In this document: positions 17,171 through 24,714 of the stretch, piece after piece
How the letters are laid out: the number at the start of each line of letters is the position of its first letter
Position numbering within the stretch: the stretch's first letter is position 1
NCBI RefSeq assembly: GCF_022662475.1
Contig: NZ_JAKNQQ010000011.1
Coordinates: 1-64,000 of the forward strand
DNA from: Sphingomonas sp. TREG-RG-20F-R18-01
GTDB lineage: Bacteria; Pseudomonadota; Alphaproteobacteria; Sphingomonadales; Sphingomonadaceae
Direction: 5' to 3'
DNA length: 64,000 nucleotides
The notes under the pieces: generated by a model
What the model saw: only the letters and a program-made list of their open reading frames with translations
Database searches by the model: none
Told to the model about the DNA's origin: nothing
Translations under genes and position numbers: made by a program

Positions 17171-17325
17171 CTGGATAATTACTCGCGCCACCAATATCCT
17201 GTAAGCCATAGCATTCGAGGGAGGAAGAGAACGCGGGTATTGAACTTAGATATTAGACAAGTGTTTTTTGACCGGTCGCCTAGATTACTCTTCGCGCGGA
17301 CTACTCTTCCGGCGCATCAAATCGG

Positions 17326-17778
17326 CTATGGTTGGGTGGCAGCTGTCGCCAGACCAAGCAGCGCTTTATCGATGGCTACTACATCCGGATCGTCCGGGGC
17401 AAAGCCATAGCGTGCGGCAAGTACCGCAGGCCGGAGATATCCCACTTTTGTTACATCGCCGTCCCGCCAAACGAGCATTCGTTGGGGAAGATCGAGTGCA
17501 ATTGCCCTATTGCCTTTGATCAGCGGCGTTCCAAGGTTTGGATTGCCAAAAATCACTACCGTAGTGTCGGGGACGACTTGCCCGGTGCTGCGTGCGTTAG
17601 CGGCGTGATCAACTACGGCCACAATGCGACCTCCACTTGCGTTGATGCGAGTCCTGAGTTGCAACACCACGTCAGTGACCGTCCGTGGCGTTGAACTCAC
17701 CTGCCAGTCGCCCGGAGGTGACACTTGGGCAGTCGCGGGGGCGGTCATCAGCGCTAGCAATGTTACGAGCTTTATCAT
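17326..17778 (-). CDS. Exported DUF302-domain protein
   Basis: 150 residues beginning with a signal peptide (MIKLVTLLALMTAPATAQ). The mature part (DVVLQLRTRINASGGRIVAVVDHAANA ... VVIFGNPNLGTPLIK) matches the DUF302 pattern, a small periplasmic domain of unknown chemistry often found with redox or metal genes. I start at 17778 because it gives a clean signal peptide. It is last in a same-strand series after thioredoxin, CcdA and HAD genes, though a 142-bp gap precedes it. Confidence 0.72.
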   Translation of the reverse strand: MIKLVTLLALMTAPATAQVSPPGDWQVSSTPRTVTDVVLQLRTRINASGGRIVAVVDHAANARSTGQVVPDTTVVIFGNPNLGTPLIKGNRAIALDLPQRMLVWRDGDVTKVGYLRPAVLAARYGFAPDDPDVVAIDKALLGLATAATQP

Positions 17779-17920
17779 GTCAGCCTCTGCACTTGGGGGA
17801 TCGTAGTTCCGAGGTTTTGTGGCCAGGCTCACAAGCTAGGCCGTTAATGGGGTCAGGTTTTTGACCTTTCCCGAGGTACTCAGTCCCGGAAAAATGAGCT
17901 GTCGCAAGAATGACAGCTTC

Positions 17921-18724
17921 TCATCTGTGACCGCGGCTTAGGATTGCATCCGCCACCTCAGTGAGCGAAGCACCTGCCACTGTTGGTTGCGGCACGCCAT
18001 CAAGCACGAGGGGGGCGTTGATCCCGCGCGTGACCAACGCAGCATTCCATCCGAACGACTGCGCACCGATCGTGTCCCAAGTATGGGCGGCTACAAGCCA
18101 TGTGTCGGTTCGTGCTGCCTTCATCGTATCGGCAACCAGTTGGTAGGTCGCGGGCGACGGCTTGAACCGGCGTGCTGGTTCGACCGTGAAGCGTCGGTCG
18201 AACAGCGCCCCTAACCCAGCCTTGTCGAGCGGGTCTGGCCCCGGTCCGGCAGGCGTGTTGGTCAGTGTGACTAGCGTGAACCCCGCAGCCTTCAGGCGAT
18301 GCAACGCAGCGGACACGTCGTGATGAACTGGGAGATTTGCGATGAGTCCACTCAGCTCCTTCACCTGCGCGTCGGTGATCGGCACGTGGTAGATCTCGCC
18401 GAGCATCCTGAGCACTCCGGCGCCCAGTTTACCGAACGGCACATAGTCGCCATTTAGCGACAGCGTCTCCGAATAGAGGATCAATTGCGCGAACCATTCC
18501 CGCATCCGCCCTTTGCTAGAGAAGATGCGGGTGAACAACGGCTCTAATACATCGATGTCCAGCAAAGTCTCGTTGACATCGAAGACGATCAGGGGAGCAG
18601 TCATAGGTCGTGGGTTCTTTCCCTGGGCTTGGGCTGGATAGGTAAGGGCCGACACAGTGAGCAGCCCGCCTAGGCCAACCACGCCGCGTCGGGTGTAATT
18701 CGTATCGTGCCTTTCGTCGCTCAT
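17921..18724 (-). CDS. Tat-exported HAD-type (haloacid dehalogenase-like) hydrolase
   Basis: 267 residues. The N terminus has a twin-arginine signal (NYTRRGVVGLGGLLTVSALT, AQAQ cleavage region), unusual for this normally cytosolic family. The HAD core follows: nucleophile Asp49 in IVFDVNETLLD, motif II in TLTNTP, lysine in RRFKPSP, as in type II 2-haloacid dehalogenases. Substrate is unknown and dehalogenation is not proven. It is 28 bp downstream of ccdA and probably co-transcribed from the SigF-type promoter near 19924-19951. Confidence 0.78.
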   Translation of the reverse strand: MSDERHDTNYTRRGVVGLGGLLTVSALTYPAQAQGKNPRPMTAPLIVFDVNETLLDIDVLEPLFTRIFSSKGRMREWFAQLILYSETLSLNGDYVPFGKLGAGVLRMLGEIYHVPITDAQVKELSGLIANLPVHHDVSAALHRLKAAGFTLVTLTNTPAGPGPDPLDKAGLGALFDRRFTVEPARRFKPSPATYQLVADTMKAARTDTWLVAAHTWDTIGAQSFGWNAALVTRGINAPLVLDGVPQPTVAGASLTEVADAILSRGHR

Positions 18725-18752
18725 AGTGGCACTCTTTTCAGAATAGACGCGA

Positions 18753-19475
18753 TTAGAAACGGGTGGTGAAGCGCACCAGCCATTCGGGCGACCAGTCTGT
18801 CAGTGCGGCTTCCAGCATGCGATCAAACCCGGTGAGAATTGATAAGCCGATCGCCAACAAGACCAGTCCCAGCACAATTTTGCCGACCTTGCCGGCAGAA
18901 CGCATTCCAATGCGCATCCGGCGCATGGCGGACCCCGAGGCAAACCCGATGATGACGAGAGGTGTCGCTGCACCGATCCCAAAAGCCATCATGACAAGCG
19001 CAACCGTGCCCAGATTATCCCCCTGTGCCGCCAGCATCGACGCCGCACCTAGCGTCGGGCCGACGCAGGGAGCCCAGACCAGCCCCAGGAGGACACCCAT
19101 GGCACCTTGTCCAACGAGGCCGTTCCCCTGAAATCCACCGGTTAGGCGGTCCGCCCAAGCGCCGATCGGCGCCACGGCAGCGGCAAAGCGCGTCTGCAAG
19201 GATGGTATCATCAGCAGCAAACCGAATGCGATGAGAATGGCTCCGCCGAACGCCCGGAATGCGTCACCATCCAGCCCGATCGAGAAGCCGATCGTCGCAA
19301 CGAACAGCCCCACCAAGGTGAAGCTGATCGCCAGCCCCGCGCCTAATGCAAGCGGTCCAAACCGATGGCGGCTTTGTGCGGTGCCGAACACGATCGGCAC
19401 CAGCGGTAGGACGCAAGGCGAGAGGATCGACACCACACCCGCCAAGAAAGCGAGCAGTGGGTTAAGCCCGGTCAC
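18753..19475 (-). CDS. ccdA: CcdA/DsbD-like thiol-electron transporter
   Basis: 240-residue membrane protein with six hydrophobic segments. The two conserved cysteines sit in SPCVLPLVP (near residue 21) and APCVGPTLGAA (near residue 136), as in CcdA. The family passes reducing equivalents from cytosolic thioredoxin across the membrane to periplasmic thiols. It is coupled by ATGA to the exported thioredoxin upstream, its obvious partner. No cytochrome c maturation gene is nearby, so the electrons probably serve metal-stress repair. Confidence 0.85.
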   Translation of the reverse strand: MTGLNPLLAFLAGVVSILSPCVLPLVPIVFGTAQSRHRFGPLALGAGLAISFTLVGLFVATIGFSIGLDGDAFRAFGGAILIAFGLLLMIPSLQTRFAAAVAPIGAWADRLTGGFQGNGLVGQGAMGVLLGLVWAPCVGPTLGAASMLAAQGDNLGTVALVMMAFGIGAATPLVIIGFASGSAMRRMRIGMRSAGKVGKIVLGLVLLAIGLSILTGFDRMLEAALTDWSPEWLVRFTTRF

Positions 19476-19864
19476 GCGACCGGCGAGCGGATCAGTTTTT
19501 CGATACGGGCCGGATCGGTATCCCCAACTGATCGGCCGGTTTCACGTAGCCCCCGATATGCGATGAGCGTGCTCTGACGGCGAACACCCAGCTTCTGCCA
19601 GTCGGACTTTTGCGTGTCGAAATTGAGCCGGAACACAACCATCTTGGTGGCCCAGGGCGACTTGACGATCCGCTCGATCACGGGCGCTTGCGCCTTACAG
19701 GTGGGACACCAGTCCGCGTAAATATCGATCAGGATCGGCCGGCCCTGTTTTTGTGCCAGCGCGAAAGCGCGTGTGTCGAACGGACGCACCTCCGCCGCCT
19801 GTGCCGGTGCGACGACAACCATCGTGGAAGCGGCGATAGCGGCGTACATCATGGGAAATCGCAT
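19472..19864 (-). CDS. Periplasmic thioredoxin-like protein
   Basis: 130 residues with a signal peptide ending AQAAE and a thioredoxin domain with active site WCPTC (Cys53, Cys56) in DIYADWCPTCKAQAPVIERI. It would reduce periplasmic disulfides using electrons from CcdA, encoded next with an ATGA overlap. A GTAACT-N16-CGAATG element lies 60 bp upstream, so it appears to head a SigF-controlled operon. The late cis-Pro position is less clear (RRQSTLIAYRG). Confidence 0.85.
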   Translation of the reverse strand: MRFPMMYAAIAASTMVVVAPAQAAEVRPFDTRAFALAQKQGRPILIDIYADWCPTCKAQAPVIERIVKSPWATKMVVFRLNFDTQKSDWQKLGVRRQSTLIAYRGLRETGRSVGDTDPARIEKLIRSPVA

Positions 19865-19923
19865 AGGCCGGTTCCTTGTGAGTGGAGAAGTTGGTGCAGC
19901 CGCAGTGGTTGCACCTCGCTACC

Positions 19924-19951
19924 CATTCGGCTGAAAACCGCTGATAGTTAC
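19924..19951 (-). promoter_or_regulatory. SigF-type promoter P1 (thioredoxin-ccdA-HAD)
   Basis: On the minus strand GTAACT (19951-19946), 16 bp, then CGAATG (19929-19924). Identical architecture to the elements upstream of sigF, bufA, the 24174 gene and the 32125 gene. Matches the GTAACC-N16-CGAA pattern known for Caulobacter SigF. Confidence 0.72.
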
Positions 19952-20033
19952 AGGCCGGGACATTTCTTGCATGTCGCGCACCACCCAGCGCGACGGACAT
20001 GCCCAGACTACGACTATCAACCCCGTGTCGATC

Positions 20034-20432
20034 CTATCGGCACGGGTTCGCACAGGTTTCGGCGAGAGGAAGGGCTTCATCGCGCGTCGGATCCGGATCG
20101 AGTTCGATCGCTCGGACCGTCGGCGCCACTTGAGGTACGGCGACGCGAAAGGCGATGAAGAAGAACAGTGGGTTAGGCAGCCAATAACGCCAGCCGATCA
20201 TCCGATCCCGCGTTCCGTCCGCTGTGACGAAGTCGAGCCAGACATACAGAAATTTGTACAAACACAGCCCCGGGATCCACGTCGTCCGAAACCCGTCGGT
20301 CTTCAGACAACGCCGCGCGATGTAATAATTGCCCTCGAACGGTGTAATACCCCAAAGACCTATCTCGCCCTCGGCGATCGTCTCGCCATCGGGCTCGTGG
20401 ATGAGGCGGATATGACGCGCCACCGCCGTCAC
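20034..20432 (-). CDS. DUF427-like small protein
   Basis: 132 residues from a GTG at 20432 that overlaps the nrsF stop (GTGA). A much longer open frame upstream only shadows nrsF. The sequence (IHEPDGETIAEGEIGLWGITPFEGNYYI, later WRYWLPNPLFFFIAFR) resembles DUF427-type domains, whose function is unknown. It is third in the sigF-nrsF transcript, which suggests a role in or control by the metal-stress response. Confidence 0.6.
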   Translation of the reverse strand: MTAVARHIRLIHEPDGETIAEGEIGLWGITPFEGNYYIARRCLKTDGFRTTWIPGLCLYKFLYVWLDFVTADGTRDRMIGWRYWLPNPLFFFIAFRVAVPQVAPTVRAIELDPDPTRDEALPLAETCANPCR

Positions 20433-21073
20433 CAGCGCAACAGACGTGGGCCCAGGATGGCGCCCGACAGTCCCGACACCATCATGCCGCCGGTGTACCA
20501 CACCAGCAGGAACGGCGCGGCAGCTTCCGGGCAGTAGAGCGCGTAGATCACGCAGCCCATCGCGCCGGATGCGACACCCGCGAGGAACCCGGTCAGCGCG
20601 AGCCGCGTCGGTGCGAGCCGCCCGAACGCCCACAGCAACGCGGCGAATACCGGCGCGCTGAGCGCCACCGTCGTCACCAGACAGGTTCTCCAGCTCGTAC
20701 CCAGGATCAGCGCGACACGGTGTGCCGGGGCGAGGTGTGCCATCTCCATGGATGCCGCGGCCAGTACGACCATGAATGGTGCCAGTAGCCACGCCCAGCG
20801 CAGCCCGATCCGCTGTCCGGGCCTCCCCGCAGGCAGCAACAAGCTGGCCGCGATCGCGGTCATCGCGATGGCATAAGCAAGCTTGACGGCAAATACCATG
20901 ATGCCCGTTGTCGCCACGGCGCGCAGCGGCGTGCCCATAACCAGGTCGAGCGCGATCAGCGAAACGAACCCGCCTGCAAGCAGCGCGCCGGCAATGCGCC
21001 ACGCCGCGGTCCCCGACCGCACCGGCCGGGTATCCGACGCTAGCGAGGCGATCAGATCGTCGGTGGTCATCAT
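20429..21073 (-). CDS. nrsF: NrsF-type (DUF1109) membrane anti-sigma factor
   Basis: 214 residues with six hydrophobic segments and an N-terminal cytoplasmic tail (MMTTDDLIASLASDTRPV) typical of DUF1109/NrsF, which holds SigF-type ECF factors at the membrane until metal stress releases them. Two conserved cysteines lie late in the protein (AMGCVIYALYCPEAAAPF), the sort of residues proposed for metal or redox sensing. Coupled to sigF by an ATGA overlap. Confidence 0.85.
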   Translation of the reverse strand: MMTTDDLIASLASDTRPVRSGTAAWRIAGALLAGGFVSLIALDLVMGTPLRAVATTGIMVFAVKLAYAIAMTAIAASLLLPAGRPGQRIGLRWAWLLAPFMVVLAAASMEMAHLAPAHRVALILGTSWRTCLVTTVALSAPVFAALLWAFGRLAPTRLALTGFLAGVASGAMGCVIYALYCPEAAAPFLLVWYTGGMMVSGLSGAILGPRLLRW

Positions 21074-21609
21074 CGCTTTCCCTGCATCATCGCTCGAAGT
21101 TTCCGGATACCGCGATGCACGCCGACCTTGATCGATGTCTCGGTCTGACCGGTGCGCTCAGCAGCCTCGGAGATGGCCATGCCATCGATCCGGGTCAGGC
21201 GTATCGCGTCCGCCTGCTTTGCGGGCAGGATGGCGAGCATCCGGTCGATGTCGAGCCGTGCGAGCACGCTGTCACCTTCGCCCTCGACTCCGATCTCAGG
21301 CACGTCGGCGATCGGCACGGTTGTGCGGATGCCGCAACGGCGAAAATGATCGATCAGCTTGTAGCGTCCGATGCCATACAGCCATGCCGTGAACGGCAGC
21401 GCCGGGTCATAGCTCTCGCGACGGGTATGGATCGCGATCAGCGTATCCTGCACCAGATCCTCCACATCATGAATACGTCCGGTCAGCCTTCGGCCGTAAT
21501 AGGCACGCAGGCGCATGGCGCAGGCCGACAGCAACACGCCTTGCGCGCGTCGATCCCCCGCCATGCCGGCGACCATCAAAAGCTTCAGCTCTGCCTCTGT
21601 CATGTCCAC
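21070..21609 (-). CDS. sigF: SigF-type ECF sigma factor
   Basis: 179-residue ECF sigma factor: region 2 (DVEDLVQDTLIAIHTRRESYDPALPFTAWLYGIGRYKLIDHFRR) and region 4 (MAISEAAERTGQTETSIKVGVHRGIRKLR) are complete. The partner NrsF gene overlaps its end, and a promoter of the same type as those it should read lies 18 bp upstream, indicating autoregulation. Divergent from the bufferin operon across 154 bp. Related sigma factors respond to heavy metals such as chromate, cadmium, copper or gold in other bacteria. Confidence 0.88.
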   Translation of the reverse strand: MDMTEAELKLLMVAGMAGDRRAQGVLLSACAMRLRAYYGRRLTGRIHDVEDLVQDTLIAIHTRRESYDPALPFTAWLYGIGRYKLIDHFRRCGIRTTVPIADVPEIGVEGEGDSVLARLDIDRMLAILPAKQADAIRLTRIDGMAISEAAERTGQTETSIKVGVHRGIRKLRAMMQGKR

Positions 21610-21626
21610 CGGTCGTTATAGCTTTC

Positions 21627-21654
21627 CATTCGCAGTGGGCAGCGCGAAGGTTAC
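21627..21654 (-). promoter_or_regulatory. SigF-type promoter P2 (sigF-nrsF)
   Basis: Minus strand GTAACC (21654-21649), 16 bp, CGAATG (21632-21627), ending 18 bp before the sigF start. It would give an almost leaderless transcript and positive feedback. Confidence 0.72.
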
Positions 21655-21688
21655 ATCCGAATTATTCGTGCCTCGAAAATCACAGCCT

Positions 21689-21716
21689 GTAACCTTCGAA
21701 GGGGTCGATGCGGATC
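21689..21716 (+). promoter_or_regulatory. SigF-type promoter P3 (bufABCD)
   Basis: GTAACC (21689-21694), 16 bp, CGGATC (21711-21716), 47 bp before the bufA ATG. The -10-like part has G where the other four elements have A. Confidence 0.68.
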
Positions 21717-21763
21717 AGTCGTCGTGCCGTCGCGGCACGCAAACTTCGCATTGGAGCATCCTC

Positions 21764-22057
21764 ATGAAGACGATTAACCTCACCGTCGCCGCCCTCGCTT
21801 TGTCGAGCCTCGCTTCCGGTGCCGCGCTTGCGCAGTCCCAGCCGATGGCGGGCAAGATGGGCGTGAAGGGCATGGAGAAGTGCTACGGCGTCGCACTCGC
21901 CGGCAAGAACGACTGCAAGGCCGGCGCCGGCACGACCTGCGCGGGAACGTCAAAGGTCGATTATCAGGGCAACGCCTGGAAGATGGTCAAGGCCGGCACC
22001 TGCACCAAGATTTCCACGCCCCAGGGCAAAGGTTCGCTGAACGCAAAGGCGGCCTGA
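21764..22057 (+). CDS. bufA1: Bufferin precursor BufA1 (DUF2282)
   Basis: 97-residue exported peptide: signal peptide MKTINLTVAALALSSLASGAALAQ, then a DUF2282 core with four cysteines (40, 51, 59, 80) in EKCYG, NDCKAG, TTCAG and GTCTK. In described bufferin systems the adjacent MNIO enzyme converts cysteines of this peptide so that it binds copper or similar thiophilic metals in the periplasm. The ATG at 21764 is preceded by GGAG. A longer frame starting at 21515 runs back through the promoter region and is rejected. Confidence 0.9.
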   Translation: MKTINLTVAALALSSLASGAALAQSQPMAGKMGVKGMEKCYGVALAGKNDCKAGAGTTCAGTSKVDYQGNAWKMVKAGTCTKISTPQGKGSLNAKAA

Positions 22058-22061
22058 TCTC

Positions 22062-22898
22062 ATGCGCCCGACCGCCGGTATCGGCTTCAAGCCCGAGCAT
22101 CTCGACGCCGTGCTACGATCCCCGGCGGTCGGGCTGTGGCTTGAAGTTCATCCCGAGAACTACATGGTCGATGGCGGCGTCCGCAAACGGACGCTCGCCG
22201 CGATCGCGGAGGCATGGCCATTATCACTGCACGGCGTCGGCCTGTCGTTGGCCGGCGACATGGCACCCGACCCTGATCATCTGGCCCGGCTTAAGATGCT
22301 GGTCGATACGTATCGACCGTTCATTGTGTCCGAACATCTCGCTTGGTCGCGCAGCGGCACGACCTTTTTTCCCGACTTGCTGCCGTTTCCGCGCACGACA
22401 CAGGCGCTGCACCGGATCGGGGATAATATCGACCGGATGCAGACCACGCTTGGCCGAACCGTGCTGGTCGAGAATCCGTCGCTCTACCTTCACCTCAACG
22501 GGCATCAATGGAGTGAAACGGATTTTCTTGCCGAACTGGTCGCTCGGTCAGGATGCGGTTTGCTGGTTGATGTAAACAACGTCCATGTGTCGGCAAGCAA
22601 CCTTGGTTATGATCCACGCGTCTATCTCGACGCCCTGCCGGAGGATGCGATCGGCGAAATCCATTTGGCCGGACACACCCCCGACAACGAACATGGCGAT
22701 GCGCTGCTGATCGACAGCCATGACGCGCCCGTGGCGGAGGCGGTATGGGCGCTCTATCGCTACCTGATCGACCGGATCGGCGAGACGCCCACCTTGATCG
22801 AGCGTGACGGCAACATTCCGCAGTTCGAAGACCTAATGAGCGAACGGGATCGTGCGGCGGCAATCCTCGACACGGCACGGTCGTATAACCATGTCTGA
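22062..22898 (+). CDS. bufB: MNIO-family enzyme BufB (DUF692)
   Basis: 278 residues of the DUF692 TIM-barrel family (multinuclear non-heme iron oxidases). Metal-ligand segments are visible: GIGFKPEH, LEVHPENYM, SLHGVGLSL, SEHLAWS, LVENPS, DVNNVHVS, IHLAGHT and the IERDG motif near the end. It is expected to modify cysteines of the BufA1 peptide encoded 4 bp upstream. The stop overlaps the bufC start by 8 bp. Confidence 0.9.
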   Translation: MRPTAGIGFKPEHLDAVLRSPAVGLWLEVHPENYMVDGGVRKRTLAAIAEAWPLSLHGVGLSLAGDMAPDPDHLARLKMLVDTYRPFIVSEHLAWSRSGTTFFPDLLPFPRTTQALHRIGDNIDRMQTTLGRTVLVENPSLYLHLNGHQWSETDFLAELVARSGCGLLVDVNNVHVSASNLGYDPRVYLDALPEDAIGEIHLAGHTPDNEHGDALLIDSHDAPVAEAVWALYRYLIDRIGETPTLIERDGNIPQFEDLMSERDRAAAILDTARSYNHV

Positions 22899-23631
22899 AC
22901 TTGCCGACTTTCAGGAGCGGTTCGCCGTCGCGATTGTAGCAGAGCCGTCAGATGAGGCGTTGGCCGCACTGCCGGGATTCGCTGTCTATCGCAACACGTC
23001 GCTTTCAGCTGCGATCGACGCGCTTGCCGCCAATTACCCGCGGATCGAGGCGCTGCTCGGACCAGCGGCGTTTAGCGAAATCGCGCTCGAATACACGCGC
23101 GCGTACCGGCCCGATACACCGCTGCTGGCGACCTATGGAACATCCTTCGCCGCCTATCTGGACGCACATCCGATCCGGACCGAGCTGCCCTATCTCGCCG
23201 ATGTCGCGCGGATCGACCGCATGTGGACCGAGGCATTCTTTGCCGTTGACGCCCCGCCGCTGTCCGCAGAGTCCTTCGCGGCGATCGATCTCGGTGCAGA
23301 GCCCGATCGTGTCCTGGCGCTGCATCCTGCCTCGCGCCACGCCTGGTTCGATAGTCCCGCCGCTGCGATCTGGCTCGCGCATCAAGAGGACATGGTCGAG
23401 CCTATCGACATCGCGTGGCTGCCCAGTGGCGTTCACCTTACCCGCGCCGAGTTTACCATCGTCGTCGAAGCGGTGCCGAAGCCGGACATCTTGTTCCTCG
23501 ATCTTCTCAATCGGGGCGTGCCCGTCGTCGAAAGCGCCGAGCGGCTCCTTACCGCATGTCCCGACGCCGATCTGGCGGCCATCGTCGCGCGGCTGCTGTC
23601 GCGCGGCGCGCTTGAAGCCTTTCTTTCATAA
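22891..23631 (+). CDS. bufC: BufC partner protein (DUF2063)
   Basis: 246 residues from the ATG at 22891. The N-terminal DUF2063 region (LADFQERFAVAI ... FAVYRNTSLSAAIDALAANYPRIEALLG) is annotated elsewhere as a putative DNA-binding domain but in MNIO systems acts as the partner that recruits the precursor to the DUF692 enzyme. The C-terminal half is winged-helix-like. Its overlap with bufB fits a stable complex. Confidence 0.85.
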   Translation: MSELADFQERFAVAIVAEPSDEALAALPGFAVYRNTSLSAAIDALAANYPRIEALLGPAAFSEIALEYTRAYRPDTPLLATYGTSFAAYLDAHPIRTELPYLADVARIDRMWTEAFFAVDAPPLSAESFAAIDLGAEPDRVLALHPASRHAWFDSPAAAIWLAHQEDMVEPIDIAWLPSGVHLTRAEFTIVVEAVPKPDILFLDLLNRGVPVVESAERLLTACPDADLAAIVARLLSRGALEAFLS

Positions 23632-23643
23632 GGATCGCCTGTG

Positions 23644-24105
23644 ATGACTCCCGATGTCACCGACGCCCCGCGCTGGCGAATGCCCTTCGCCCACGCGGCA
23701 CGACTGGCCGGCACGCTGTTGCCGCCTTCGGCCTTACTGCTGGTGCAACGTCTCGCCGTGGCGGCCGTGTTCTTCCTGTCGGGGCGCACGAAGGTCGAGG
23801 GGATTTTTACGATGAAGCCCGAGACAGTCGCGCTATTTCAGACGGAATACGCCCTGCCGCTGATCCCGCCGTTGCCCGCCGCCTGGCTGTCAGCAACCGC
23901 CGAGCATGTGTTTCCCATCCTGCTCGTCCTTGGGTTGTTCACCCGGCTGTCGGCGACGGCGCTGCTCTGCATGACACTCGTAATCGAGATTTTTGTCTAT
24001 CCCGATGCGTGGCCGACCCATCTGAGCTGGGCGGGATTGATGCTGCCGCTGATCGCGCTGGGCGGGGGCCGCGTGTCGCTGGACCGCCTGTTTCGCATCC
24101 CCTGA
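23644..24105 (+). CDS. bufD: DoxX-family membrane protein BufD
   Basis: Four hydrophobic segments with DoxX features (LLLVQRLAVAAVFFLSGRTKVEG, AEHVFPILLVLGLFTRLSA). DoxX proteins complete many bufferin operons; their role in export or redox support is not settled. ATG at 23644 with an in-frame GTG one codon earlier. 12 bp after bufC, so the same transcript. Confidence 0.82.
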   Translation: MTPDVTDAPRWRMPFAHAARLAGTLLPPSALLLVQRLAVAAVFFLSGRTKVEGIFTMKPETVALFQTEYALPLIPPLPAAWLSATAEHVFPILLVLGLFTRLSATALLCMTLVIEIFVYPDAWPTHLSWAGLMLPLIALGGGRVSLDRLFRIP

Positions 24106-24117
24106 TCGTACGAATAT

Positions 24118-24145
24118 GTAACTTTCCTAGCCGTCGCAGCGAATA
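24118..24145 (+). promoter_or_regulatory. SigF-type promoter P4
   Basis: GTAACT (24118-24123), 16 bp, CGAATA (24140-24145), starting 12 bp after the bufD stop and 28 bp before the next gene's ATG. Confidence 0.7.
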
Positions 24146-24173
24146 GGTGACTGACACAGGCAGGAGATAACAG

Positions 24174-24602
24174 ATGGGAAATGTCGCCAAGTCGATGGTT
24201 GCGGCTTTCGCCGCTACGGTCGTCCTATCCGCCATGATGGTCGTGAAGGCCATGATGGGCATCATGCCCCAGCTCGATATTGCCGCGATGCTGGCATCGA
24301 TGATGGGTGCTCCCGGCAACCTCGCGCTGGGCTGGCTGGGACACTTCATGATCGGCACGATCGGCTACGGGGTAGTCTTCGCGCTCTTGGCCGGGCGACT
24401 TCCGGGAAGCTTGATTGTGCAAGGCGTCATCCTGGGCGTGATCGGTTGGCTGGTGATGATGATCATGATTATGCCGATGGCAGGCGCCGGGTTGTTCGGC
24501 CTCAACCTTGGCATTGCTGCACCGATCATGACGCTCATGCTTCACATGATCTTCGGTGCCGTTCTCGGAGCCGTTTACAAGGCAACGACTGCGAACACGT
24601 GA
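24174..24602 (+). CDS. Small four-helix membrane protein (DUF6789-like)
   Basis: 142 residues, almost entirely hydrophobic, with four membrane segments, Met-rich (MMVVKAMMGIMPQ, MMIMIMPMAG) and with GWLGHFMIGTIGYG. It resembles DUF6789/DUF2938-type proteins of unknown function; the family call is from memory. The many methionines and two histidines in the membrane could suit soft-metal handling. It has its own SigF-type promoter, so it belongs to the metal-stress regulon even though it is separate from the buf operon. Confidence 0.65.
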   Translation: MGNVAKSMVAAFAATVVLSAMMVVKAMMGIMPQLDIAAMLASMMGAPGNLALGWLGHFMIGTIGYGVVFALLAGRLPGSLIVQGVILGVIGWLVMMIMIMPMAGAGLFGLNLGIAAPIMTLMLHMIFGAVLGAVYKATTANT

Positions 24603-24714
24603 TATCGAAGACTGATCGAGGGCAGGCGAGGCTGTAGCAGATGCGTTTGGTATCCGCTGTGAGACGACCTCTTGCCTTCGACAGGGATCGTCGGCCCGCC
24701 GGCAGAATGGCTAT

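Noticed and set aside
20433..21002. N-terminal part of a 322-residue minus-strand frame
   Set aside because: This section only mirrors nrsF; the real gene is the GTG-started DUF427-like part ending at 20034.
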